Positions 14,527 to 21,869 of a DNA stretch of 22,887 nt are shown here, one piece after another. The translations under genes and the position numbers were made by a program. The stretch comes from Deltaproteobacteria bacterium (GTDB taxonomy: Bacteria; Desulfobacterota_B; Binatia; UBA9968): the NCBI GenBank assembly GCA_005879255.1, contig VBKY01000100.1, positions 1-22,887 on the forward strand, read 5' to 3'. Positions within the stretch are counted from its first letter, which is position 1. The number at the start of each line of letters is the position of its first letter. The notes under the pieces are model-generated. The model was not told where the DNA came from. It saw only the letters and a list, made by a program, of their open reading frames with translations, and made no database searches.

Positions 14527-14772
14527 ATGAAGGTAGTCAACGAATACTTAGCCACCAAGGAGGGTTTGACCGCCGGAGAAATGGAAGAGAAGATCGAGGG
14601 CCTGGTCGACATCCTCCAGAAAAAGGGCGCCTCCGTTGTCACGAAAGAAGACGTTGAATTGCTCGAGAGCGCCAAGCAAGAGGAAGCCCGCGCGCGAAAA
14701 ACCTGGGACTTCAAATACACCAGCGATGAAAAGATGCTCGAAATCATCGCGGCGCGGAAGGCGGCGAGATAG
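14527..14772 (+). CDS. Small charged helical hypothetical protein (81 residues)
   Basis: Residues 1-81 are nearly all helix-forming and charged: LTAGEMEEKIEGLVDILQKK, then KEDVELLESAKQEEARARKT, ending EIIAARKAAR. A GAGAGG sits close before the ATG at 14527. The same frame is open upstream back to a stop at 14395 and reads plausibly (RNASVGLIGVAKQDAERG), yet has no ATG, GTG or TTG. The true N-terminus may therefore be earlier with an unusual start, or the gene may have lost its beginning. It follows the flavoprotein by 80 bases on the same strand and converges with the SDR gene 16 bases on. No family recognised. Confidence 0.6.
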   Translation: MKVVNEYLATKEGLTAGEMEEKIEGLVDILQKKGASVVTKEDVELLESAKQEEARARKTWDFKYTSDEKMLEIIAARKAAR

Positions 14773-14787
14773 AGGCCCAACTTCGAA

Positions 14788-15528
14788 TTACGTCATTATC
14801 CTCCCGCCATTTACATGGACCGTTTGTCCCGTCATGTGTTTGGCGGCGTCGCTGGCCAAAAATGCGACAGCTTCGGCGACATCCTCGGGTCCGCCGGGGT
14901 GACCCATGGGAATTCGTTTATTGGACTCTTCCCACTCCTGGTCCGAGTAGGCGGCGCGCACGCGTGGGGTTGCAATTCGCCCTGGTGCCACGGCGTTGAC
15001 GCGGACGCCGCAGGTCGCGAGCTCCAAGGCGAGCGTTTTCGTTAGACCGAGAACGCCAGCTTTGGCGGCCGCGTAGGCGGAGCGGTTTTCACTACCGCTG
15101 AATGCGATGTCCGAGGAGATGTTGACGATGGCGCCGGACTTTTGATTTTTCACCGTCCCGACGACGGCCCGACAACAAAGAAAGGTCGACGTGAGATTCG
15201 CATCGACAACGGCTTGCCAGTCCTTTAGCGGAAATTCCTCGAATCTGTGCCGATGCATACTTCCCCCGGCGACATTGACGAGAACATCGATGCGGCTATG
15301 CTCGGCCTTAATTTTCTCAAAGGTAACTTCCACATCTGTTTCCTGGGTTAGATCGGCACGATGAAATGAAATTTCGACACTGCGCTTCCGAAAATCGGCG
15401 ACGACCTGTTTGCCGGCTTCGTCGTTAACATCGAGAATGACGATCCTATAATTGTCCCTGGCAAAGCGGTCGGCGACGGCTTGCCCAATGCCTCCAGCTC
15501 CTCCGGTTACGACGGCGACTTTGTTCAT
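14788..15528 (-). CDS. Short-chain dehydrogenase/reductase (classical SDR)
   Basis: 246 residues, a typical classical SDR length. The Rossmann glycine motif TGGAGGIG is at 8-15, D33 after the second strand favours NAD(H), and NVAG is at 85-88. The catalytic set is N111, S138/S139, Y152 and K156 (SAYAAAKAG). The C-terminal half has VNAVAPGRIATPR and VAFLASDAAKHMTGQ, with the ending HVNGG that closes FabG-like enzymes. It oxidises an alcohol or reduces a ketone; the substrate is unknown. GAGGAG lies about ten bases upstream of the ATG. It stands alone on the minus strand, facing the small helical protein and divergent from the acs locus. Confidence 0.93.
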   Translation of the reverse strand: MNKVAVVTGGAGGIGQAVADRFARDNYRIVILDVNDEAGKQVVADFRKRSVEISFHRADLTQETDVEVTFEKIKAEHSRIDVLVNVAGGSMHRHRFEEFPLKDWQAVVDANLTSTFLCCRAVVGTVKNQKSGAIVNISSDIAFSGSENRSAYAAAKAGVLGLTKTLALELATCGVRVNAVAPGRIATPRVRAAYSDQEWEESNKRIPMGHPGGPEDVAEAVAFLASDAAKHMTGQTVHVNGGRIMT

Positions 15529-15612
15529 AGGCGGTTTCTCCTCATACTTTTAATCTCTATTGGTCAATTCCTGGCAGCTTATTGAAGGCGATTCCCAATT
15601 GTCTTACAGTCC

Positions 15613-15687
15613 GTCATTCCCGCATGTTCTTAGCGGGAATCCAGGCGAAACTCTGACTGGACCCCCGATAAAACATTCGGGGATGAT
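15613..15687. repeat. MITE-like interspersed repeat, copy B
   Basis: 75 bases beginning GTCATTCCCGCATG and ending CATTCGGGGATGAT, in the same orientation as copy A at 12000-12075 and about 83 percent identical by hand. The internal hairpin ATTCCCG/CGGGAAT is kept. Similarity to copy A reaches from about 15604 to about 15721. Confidence 0.75.
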
Positions 15688-15895
15688 AACCTTCGGGAAA
15701 CTGCTGTCCGTTATTCGCTATCCCAGAACTCGATTCGGCGTCAACCAGGCTAAGACTTCGGACGTCGGGTTTGGAGTCGCGCATGCATTCAAACACTCGG
15801 TGCTTCTCCAGGGAGCGGCAAACACCTCTTGCGAAGCCGGTGAGGCTTAAATAGAATCCGTGACGTTTTCCCGGTTGTGCTGTAAATATTTTGTC

Positions 15896-15902
15896 GAGGA
15901 GG
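15896..15902 (+). promoter_or_regulatory. Preserved Shine-Dalgarno of the decayed acs gene
   Basis: GAGGAGG is placed seven bases before the ATG at 15910. An intact, strong ribosome-binding site in front of a broken gene suggests the decay is fairly recent. Confidence 0.6.
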
Positions 15903-15909
15903 CTGCACC

Positions 15910-16180
15910 ATGGCAGACAAGGCGATCGAGGTTTTGTTGGACGAAAGAAGAAATTTTCCGCCACCAAAAGAGTTCAAAAAGTCGGCCAACGTAAAAAATA
16001 CCAGCGTCTTCACCGCCGCGCGCAAAAACCCCCCAAGCGTTTTGGGCCAAGGCCGCCAAGGAGCTGCACTGGTTTAAGCCAAAAAAGTTCTCCGAATGGG
16101 ACATCCCGTGGGCCAAGTGGTTTATCGGTGGCAAGCTAAACGCGTCTTAATTGTCTCGATCGCCACGTCAAAAAGATGAG
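15910..16180 (+). pseudogene. Acetyl-CoA synthetase, N-terminal remnant with two frameshifts
   Basis: From the ATG at 15910 the frame reads MADKAIEVLLDERRNFPPP and on to NTSVFTAARKNP, the usual opening of an AMP-forming acetyl-CoA synthetase. After a C run near 16029-16034 the match shifts frame to AFWAKAAKELHWFKP and WAKWFIGGKLNAS. At about 16148-16152 it shifts again: TAATTGT stands where TACAATTGT is expected, giving YNCLDRHVKK. Similarity then stops near 16180. Only about the first 90 of ~650 residues remain. The C-terminal part of an acs gene of the same kind appears at 18657-18887, on the other side of the intact acs. Both shifts are small losses or gains, so decay rather than a single break is likely. 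Confidence 0.85.
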
Positions 16181-16193
16181 GGACTTGACGGAC

Positions 16194-16221
16194 TTGCCAT
16201 GTTTTACGATGTTTGTATAAC
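16194..16221 (+). promoter_or_regulatory. Candidate sigma70-type promoter of the intact acs gene
   Basis: TTGCCA (16194-16199) and TATAAC (16216-16221) are 16 bases apart, about 70 bases before the ATG at 16294. The pair begins just beyond the point where similarity to the decayed acs ends. The promoter may therefore have arrived with the intact gene. Confidence 0.45.
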
Positions 16222-16293
16222 GAGGCTGGGGTTACAACGGCAATTATATATCTAATCTTGCTTCCATTTTAGTAAAGGAGGTAGACGCAACTT

Positions 16294-18414
16294 ATGAAAG
16301 ACGAAAAAAAAGAAGGGCTTGAGCTCACCGAAGCTCAGATTGCAGTTCACTGGAAGGAAGAAGACTATTACTACCCGTCACCGAAATTTATTGGTCAAGC
16401 CAATGGCTCTGATCCGGATATTTTCGAGCGCTTTAGCGAGAAGAATTTCCCTGAATGCTTCAAGGAGTATGGTGATCTGCTCTCCTGGGATCAGTATTGG
16501 CATACGACGCTTGATACCAGCAACCCTCCTTTCTGGAAATGGTTTGTCGGCGGAAGGTTGAACGCGTGTTACAACTGTGTGGACAGGCACTTGGAGAAGA
16601 ATAGAAACAAAGCTGCCTTTATCTGGGTGCCAGAGCTAGAGGATGAGCCGACCGAGAACATAACTTATCAGGAGCTTTATGTAAGAGTGAATGAGTTCGC
16701 CGCCCTCCTCAGAGACTTTTGCGGAGTCAAGGCCGGCGATAGGGTGACGTTCCATTTGCCGATGGTGCCGGCACTGCCGGTCTCGATGCTGGCTTGTGCC
16801 AGGCTTGGTGTCATCCACTCTCAGGTATTTGGCGGATTCAGTGGCGCAGCCTGCGGGGGCAGAATAGCGGACTCCGGCAGCCATATTCTCGTCACTATGG
16901 ATGGCTATTACCGAAATGGTGAACTGCTCGACCAAAAAATCAAAGCCGACGAAGCGGTTGAAGTGGCGGCGAAGGACGGCGTTCGTGTGGACAAAGTCCT
17001 GGTTTGGCGGCGTTATCCTGGAAAGTACTCCTCCCCGACGCCCATGGTGAAGGGTCGGGATTACTTCGTTGATGAATTGCTTAAGAAGTATCGTGGCCAG
17101 AGAGTGGAGCCCTTATCGATGCCGGCTGAAGCTCCTCTGTTCATGATGTACACCAGCGGTACAACGGCAAAGCCCAAGGGGTGTCAGCATAGCACTGGCG
17201 GATATTTGGCCTATGTTGCAGGCACATCGAAGTATTATCAGGACATTCACCCGGAGGACGTTTATTGGTGCTTCGCCGATATAGGGTGGATCACAGGCCA
17301 CTCCTACATCGTTTATGGTCCGTTGGCTCTTTGCGCCACCAGTGTCACATATGAAGGCGTACCGACCTACCCGGATGCCGGGCGGGCCTGGAGGATAGCG
17401 GAGCGACTGGGCGTGAACATATTCCATACAGCGCCGACTACGATACGCATGCTAAGGAAAGCAGGTCCTGAGGAGCCCAAGAAGTACCAGTATCATTTCA
17501 AACATATGACCACCGTGGGAGAGCCGATAGAGCCGGAGGTGTGGAGATGGTACTACCACGAAGTGGGCAAGGGAGAAGCGGTCATCGTGGACACCTGGTG
17601 GCAAACGGAAACCGGAGGCTTCCTTGGTAGCACGTTGCCGGCGCTGCAACCGATGAAGCCTGGAAGTTGTGGCCCCGGCGCGCTCGGTATCTATCCGGTA
17701 ATCTATGATGAGGAAGGGAGAGAGCTTAAGGCTGGGAGTGGTAAGGCAGGTAACATCTGTATTAGGAATCCGTGGCCAGGGGTGTTCCAGACCATATGGG
17801 GGGACCCGGAGCGCTTCGTAAAGACCTACTATGAAAAGTATTGCAAAAATAAAGATAGCAAGGACTGGCGCGACTGGCCTTACTTCGCGGGAGATGGAGC
17901 CACGCAAGCCGCCGATGGATACTTCCGGATTTTAGGGAGAGTGGACGACGTAATAAATGTTGCCGGTCACCGATTGGGCACTAAAGAACTAGAGGCGGCC
18001 GCTCTTACCGTAGACGAAGTGGCCGAAGCAGCGGTGGTACCGACGATAGATGAGTTAAGGGGTCGGATCCCGGAGATGTATATTGCGCTCAAACCGGGTT
18101 ACAACCCCGGCAAGGGAGTAGAAGAAAAGGTTAAAGACGCCATTGACAAACTAATCGGTAAAGTCGCCCGTCCGCGAAACGTTTGGCTTGTCCCTGACAT
18201 GCCCAAGACCCGTTCAGGAAAGATCATGCGCCGGGTCATTGCCGCTGTCTCTAACTTCATGGATGTGGGCGACGTCACGACGCTGGCCAACCCGGAGGTG
18301 GTGGAGACCATACGGAGAATGGTGCAAGCGGAAAAGGCTCGACGCGGAGAGATTCCAAAGGGTCTTTCCAAAGAGATGATAGAAGAAATCAAGCGGTTTG
18401 GAGCGACAGAATAG
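16294..18414 (+). CDS. acs: AMP-forming acetyl-CoA synthetase (acetate-CoA ligase) family protein
   Basis: 706 residues; GGAGG lies about ten bases before the ATG. It activates acetate (or a similar short acid) with ATP to an acyl-adenylate and then the CoA thioester. Motifs: YTSGTTAKPKG at 286-296, DTWWQTETGG at 433-442, GRVDDVINVAGHRLGT from 548, and PKTRSGKIMRR at 637-647 with catalytic K643, the usual acetylation target. W in the WWQTE segment favours acetate or propionate size. It is about 50 residues longer than most Acs, with an N-terminal extra piece and a C-terminal tail ending IEEIKRFGATE. Codon use differs from the neighbours: 17 of 41 arginines are AGA/AGG by hand count, suggesting transfer. 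It lies between the two pieces of another acs. Confidence 0.93.
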   Translation: MKDEKKEGLELTEAQIAVHWKEEDYYYPSPKFIGQANGSDPDIFERFSEKNFPECFKEYGDLLSWDQYWHTTLDTSNPPFWKWFVGGRLNACYNCVDRHLEKNRNKAAFIWVPELEDEPTENITYQELYVRVNEFAALLRDFCGVKAGDRVTFHLPMVPALPVSMLACARLGVIHSQVFGGFSGAACGGRIADSGSHILVTMDGYYRNGELLDQKIKADEAVEVAAKDGVRVDKVLVWRRYPGKYSSPTPMVKGRDYFVDELLKKYRGQRVEPLSMPAEAPLFMMYTSGTTAKPKGCQHSTGGYLAYVAGTSKYYQDIHPEDVYWCFADIGWITGHSYIVYGPLALCATSVTYEGVPTYPDAGRAWRIAERLGVNIFHTAPTTIRMLRKAGPEEPKKYQYHFKHMTTVGEPIEPEVWRWYYHEVGKGEAVIVDTWWQTETGGFLGSTLPALQPMKPGSCGPGALGIYPVIYDEEGRELKAGSGKAGNICIRNPWPGVFQTIWGDPERFVKTYYEKYCKNKDSKDWRDWPYFAGDGATQAADGYFRILGRVDDVINVAGHRLGTKELEAAALTVDEVAEAAVVPTIDELRGRIPEMYIALKPGYNPGKGVEEKVKDAIDKLIGKVARPRNVWLVPDMPKTRSGKIMRRVIAAVSNFMDVGDVTTLANPEVVETIRRMVQAEKARRGEIPKGLSKEMIEEIKRFGATE

Positions 18415-18522
18415 CAGTAGTGGGCAAGGTGCCGAGTGAGTACATGGACAGGGAGCGGGTCTAACCAAACATGTTTGAAATTTTCGCTTGAGTTTGGCTT
18501 ACGGAATCGGAAAAAAGATACC

Positions 18523-18596
18523 TCGCGCAAAGACGCAAAGCACGCCAAGTTGGGAGAAATAATTGTTTTCTTTGCGCTGTTCACGTCTTGGCGCGA
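18523..18596. repeat. Imperfect inverted repeat with CGCAAAGACG arms
   Basis: The left arm begins TCGCGCAAAGACGCAAAG (18523-18540). The right arm, read on the other strand from 18596, begins TCGCGCCAAGACGTGAA and ends GCGCAAAG (18570). The arms can fold over a roughly 30-base centre. Cartridges with CGCAAAGACGCAAAG are common intergenic repeats in many environmental genomes. It lies in the 257-base gap between the intact acs and the acs C-terminal remnant. Confidence 0.55.
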
Positions 18597-18656
18597 TAAA
18601 TTTTCTTGAAGTCGTTCCGATTAACATTTTAATAAAAGGTAAGATTTCCATTCATT

Positions 18657-18887
18657 TGAGCGGCAACACTGATGGACGAGCTCAAAGCTCGTGTGGCGAA
18701 GAAGATCGGTCCGATCGCCCGTCCTGATGAAATTTTTTTTGCCGCCGAGCTTCCCAAGACGCGTAGCGGCAAGAGCATGCGGCGATTGCTGCGTGACATC
18801 GCCGACGGGCAAGCATTGGGTGATACCACGACCTTGGCCGACCCAGCGGTGGTGGCGAAGCTCAAAGAGCAGTATGAGGAAGAGTAG
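18657..18887 (+). pseudogene. Acetyl-CoA synthetase, C-terminal remnant
   Basis: After an in-frame stop at 18657-18659 the frame reads [20 protein letters not shown], then [20 protein letters not shown], then [20 protein letters not shown] to the stop at 18887. This is the last ~75 residues of an acetyl-CoA synthetase, including the lysine motif PKTRSGK. An ATG at 18672 could start a 71-residue peptide, but it lacks a ribosome-binding site and all nucleotide-binding parts, so it is most likely debris. It resembles common Acs ([14 protein letters not shown]) more than the intact copy next door (VIAAVSNFMDVGDVTTLANP). This fits with the N-terminal remnant at 15910-16180 being the other end of the same gene. 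Confidence 0.85.
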
Positions 18888-19731
18888 CGGCGCAGGTATC
18901 ATACTTGCTGTTACGCTGGCGTTTGCTTTCACTGCCCCTCCCGCTCATCCGCAAAAGGAAGCTGCGAATGACGTACGCTGGAAGGAGTTAGATGAAGCCG
19001 GCGGAAAAGCTCTCGCGGAAGGCCGACCTATCGACGCAGAGAAAATGTGGAAGAGCGCTCTTCAACTGGCCGAACGCTTTGGACCCGAAGATGGGCGATT
19101 GACTATTAGCCTTAACAATCTAGCGGAATTTTACGAGAGTCAAAACAAGTATGCTGAGGCCGAGCCGCTGCGCAAACGGGCGCTAGCCCTGATGGAGAAG
19201 ATTTTGGGTCCGGAACATTCTCTGGTCGTCCAAGGTCTCTACAGTTTGGCGACACTCTACTGGCTTCAAGGCAGGTATGCTGACGCCGAGCCGCTTTCGA
19301 GGAAGTCGCTTGCAATTGTGGAGAAAGTTTTGGGTCCGGACCACCTAGATGTTGCCGCGAGCCTTAACAACCTAGCGACGCTCTACCAGGCTCAGGGCAA
19401 GTATGGTGACGCCGAACCATTGCAGCGGCGGTCGGTGATGATCTTAGAGCAGGTTTTGGGTCCCGAAAACCCTGAGTTGGCCATCAATCTCACCAACTTG
19501 GCGTCGCTCTATGAAGCTCAAGGGAAGCATGCTGACGCCGAGGGGTTGTACAAGCGAGCGCTTTCAATATCGGAAAATTCTTTGGATCCTGACCATCCTA
19601 ACGTGGCGACGAGCCTGGAGAACTACGCTGCGTTCCTGCGCAAGAACAGCCGAGTGGCGGAGGCGGAAAAACTGGAGGCCCGTGCCAAAACGATCCGAGA
19701 TAAGCAACCACAGCGTAGTCCGGCAAAGTGA
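18874..19731 (+). CDS. Secreted TPR-repeat protein (kinesin-light-chain-like repeats)
   Basis: 285 residues from the ATG at 18874, chosen because a signal peptide follows directly ([19 protein letters not shown]). The open frame begins earlier, but only as the shadow of the acs remnant. Four to five 42-residue repeats of the TPR_10/TPR_12 type fill residues 55-270, with units such as [20 protein letters not shown] followed by [11 protein letters not shown]. Each makes a helix pair for protein binding. At the DNA level this produces a 126-base periodicity at about 19100-19640. The start overlaps the acs C-terminal remnant by 14 bases, so it was probably translationally coupled to the original acs. 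Partner unknown; periplasmic location inferred. Confidence 0.85.
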   Translation: MRKSSGAGIILAVTLAFAFTAPPAHPQKEAANDVRWKELDEAGGKALAEGRPIDAEKMWKSALQLAERFGPEDGRLTISLNNLAEFYESQNKYAEAEPLRKRALALMEKILGPEHSLVVQGLYSLATLYWLQGRYADAEPLSRKSLAIVEKVLGPDHLDVAASLNNLATLYQAQGKYGDAEPLQRRSVMILEQVLGPENPELAINLTNLASLYEAQGKHADAEGLYKRALSISENSLDPDHPNVATSLENYAAFLRKNSRVAEAEKLEARAKTIRDKQPQRSPAK

Positions 19732-19750
19732 AATTAAATGTAGAGGCTCG

Positions 19751-20779
19751 ATGCAACGTATACGACAACCCACTATACAGCCATTGCGCTCTATTGTTTG
19801 CTTGATCACTGCTCTCTTCGTTCTTACGGTTGCTCATAGAAGCGATGCTCAGCAACGCGAGAAGATTCGCGTCGCGCTCGGATCCATATCGGTCAATACC
19901 AGCGTGATTCCGATCGGACATCAGTTTGGCGTCTTTGCCAAGTACGGGGTCGATCTCGAACCGATTTACATGGGCGGCGGGATGAACTCGCTGGCGGCGG
20001 TAACTTCCAATTCCGTGCAATTTCTTTCCGCCGGGTCGACGGCGACGATCAGCGCGCGGCTCGGCGGGATGGATATTACGATGCTCACCGTTCAGTCGAG
20101 CAAGCTCGAGTACAGCATCATGGCGTCTCCCGATATCAAAACTCCGCAAGACTTGAAGGGAAAAATTGTAACCGGGACGCGGCCCGGCGCGTCGGCCGAC
20201 AGCGCGTTGCGTTTAATTCTACGCAAATGGGGATTGGAACCGGGCAAGGATGTTATCTTCATTTCCGTCGGAGAGAGCCAGCAGGGGCGCATGAACGCGC
20301 TACAGCGCGGCTCAGTCGTCGCGACCGCTCTGACGCCGCCGTTCAGCGGAATCGCGAAGCAATTAGGCTTTCGCGAGCTGATCGACCTGCGGAAATCCGA
20401 TATCGAGTACGCCGGCTCGTCGATAGCAGGGATGGCAGGATATATCAAAAGTCACTCGCTGCTGGTTGAGAACTTTCTCAAGGGCTATATCGAGTCGCTC
20501 CATTTCTTTCGCACGCAAAAGGAAAAAGCGATCGCCGGCATCATGAAGTTCATGAAGATGAACGATCGGGCGCGGGCCGAAGAAGGATATGATTATTACG
20601 TCGAGCTTATGCCGGTGATGCCTTACGCCAGCGTCGCCGGTGTTAAGGCGGTCTTGCAGTTTTTGGCCGCTGGCCAGCCCAAGGCCGCGACGGCCAATCC
20701 CGAAGATTTCTACGATCACAGTTATTTAAAGAAAATTGAGGACAGCGGGTTCGCCAAGCCGTTTGTCGTTAAGCGTTAG
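19751..20779 (+). CDS. ABC transporter substrate-binding protein (NMT1/SsuA-TauA-like)
   Basis: 342 residues from the ATG at 19751; the frame is open upstream but only as a shadow of the TPR gene. A Sec signal peptide (about 1-33, ending HRSDAQ) is followed by the periplasmic binding fold: IRVALGSISVNTSVIPIGHQ, FGVFAKYGVDLEPIYMGGGM, QFLSAGSTATISARLGG, DLKGKIVTGTRPGASADSAL, and EDFYDHSYLKKIEDSGFAKP at the end. This is the NMT1/THI5-like group that binds small sulfonates, pyrimidines or other organic ligands. The C-terminal FYDHSYLKKIEDSGF is typical of the many copies in soil-type uncultured bacteria. It has only 19 bases after the TPR gene. No permease or ATPase gene is seen. Confidence 0.88.
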   Translation: MQRIRQPTIQPLRSIVCLITALFVLTVAHRSDAQQREKIRVALGSISVNTSVIPIGHQFGVFAKYGVDLEPIYMGGGMNSLAAVTSNSVQFLSAGSTATISARLGGMDITMLTVQSSKLEYSIMASPDIKTPQDLKGKIVTGTRPGASADSALRLILRKWGLEPGKDVIFISVGESQQGRMNALQRGSVVATALTPPFSGIAKQLGFRELIDLRKSDIEYAGSSIAGMAGYIKSHSLLVENFLKGYIESLHFFRTQKEKAIAGIMKFMKMNDRARAEEGYDYYVELMPVMPYASVAGVKAVLQFLAAGQPKAATANPEDFYDHSYLKKIEDSGFAKPFVVKR

Positions 20780-20818
20780 GCGCGCAGTAGCCAAAATTTT
20801 TCGGGTGGAGATCGAATC

Positions 20819-21823
20819 ATGAAAATGTTTGCTCGTGGAATTGTCCCGGCCCTGTTCGTTTGTGCCGCAGTCTGGTGCGCCGATGGGCCGGCGCAAGACA
20901 AGCCGCTCAAAAAGATCCGCTGGGGCGTGACCGCGATGTCAGCCTCGAATTGGATTCCGTGGATCGCCAAGGATGCTAGAATTTACGAGAAAAATGGCCT
21001 CGACGTTGAGTTAGTTTTGCTCAGAGGGTCGGGCCAGACCTCAGCGGCGATTGTTAGCAGAAGCATCTTTGGCGCTCCGGTAACGACTCCGACGGTTATG
21101 CTCGCTGATCTGGGTGGCGCAGACTTGGTCACCGTCGCTCACACCGTGCCCGGAGTCCAAACCAAATTGCTGGTTCGGCCGGAGATTAGGAAGCCTGAAG
21201 ATCTTAAAGGCAAAAAAGTCGGCATCTCCAGTCTCGGCTCTCTCGGCGACTTTCTCGAGCGCTACATCATGAGAAAATATGGATTGGAACCGGTGAGGGA
21301 TGTGATCCTACTCTCTGTCGGAGGACCGCCGGAGGTTCTTCAAGCTCTGATGTCCGGAGCCATCGACGGCGGTGATCTTTCCTACCCGGTGAACGCCGCA
21401 GCCGAAAAACAGGGCTTCAGAGTTCTGTGGGATGCGAGAAAAGAGGTCGTCTATCCTTCCATGTCCGTGGTCACGCGTCGCAAGAACATCCAAGACGATC
21501 GCGACACGGTGATGCGGATGGTCAGATCCCATGTTGAGGGCATCGCGTATTTTAAGACCCACAAAGACTTCAGCTTGAAGGTCCTGAGCAAGTATTTGAA
21601 AATCACCGACCGCGACCTATTGGAAGGTTCCTACGAAATTTACAAGGAGGACTTCATATCCGTGCCCTATCCGATCATGCACGGGCTGGAGGCCACTTAC
21701 GAATACGTCGCGGGAACGAGACCGGAAATCCGGGGCCGCAAGCCCGAAGAGTTCATGGACTCAAGCTTCATCGCCGAGCTGGACAAAAGCGGGTTTATCA
21801 AGAAGCTCTACGGCCAAAAATAG
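20819..21823 (+). CDS. ABC transporter substrate-binding protein, paralogue 1 of tandem pair
   Basis: 334 residues. GGAG lies eight bases before the ATG. The N-terminal hydrophobic segment (IVPALFVCAAVWCADG) is a signal peptide, with likely cleavage near residues 21-25. The mature part has IRWGVTAMSASNWIPWIAKD, YEKNGLDVELVLLRGSGQTS, VAHTVPGVQTKLLVRPEI, DLKGKKVGISSLGSLGDFLE and the end EFMDSSFIAELDKSGFIKKL. It belongs to the same NMT1/SsuA-like superfamily as the gene before it, but to a different subgroup. It is clearly the sister of the next gene, with long shared blocks such as DARKEVVYPSMS and DTVMRM. Ligand unknown. Confidence 0.88.
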   Translation: MKMFARGIVPALFVCAAVWCADGPAQDKPLKKIRWGVTAMSASNWIPWIAKDARIYEKNGLDVELVLLRGSGQTSAAIVSRSIFGAPVTTPTVMLADLGGADLVTVAHTVPGVQTKLLVRPEIRKPEDLKGKKVGISSLGSLGDFLERYIMRKYGLEPVRDVILLSVGGPPEVLQALMSGAIDGGDLSYPVNAAAEKQGFRVLWDARKEVVYPSMSVVTRRKNIQDDRDTVMRMVRSHVEGIAYFKTHKDFSLKVLSKYLKITDRDLLEGSYEIYKEDFISVPYPIMHGLEATYEYVAGTRPEIRGRKPEEFMDSSFIAELDKSGFIKKLYGQK

Positions 21824-21869
21824 CATCAGCGGTAAGGCGGCTGGCGCGCGGCATGAGGAGGAAATCATC

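Larger units (their letters stand above)
15529..15909. other. Intergenic stretch between SDR and acs remnant
   Basis: About 380 bases with one MITE-like copy (15613-15687). The 96-codon plus-strand frame across it (15560-15850) is mostly repeat sequence and has a composition unlike a protein, so it is not called. The last 20 bases hold the ribosome-binding site of the decayed acs gene. Confidence 0.7.

Noticed and set aside
15560..15850. 96-codon plus-strand frame
   Set aside because: It runs through the MITE-like repeat, and its sequence outside it has no protein-like pattern.
18672..18887. Stand-alone 71-residue protein
   Set aside because: It is only the tail of an acetyl-CoA synthetase, without a ribosome-binding site; treated as a remnant.
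19100..19640. Tandem DNA repeat of about 126 bases
   Set aside because: Explained by the 42-residue TPR units of the encoded protein.
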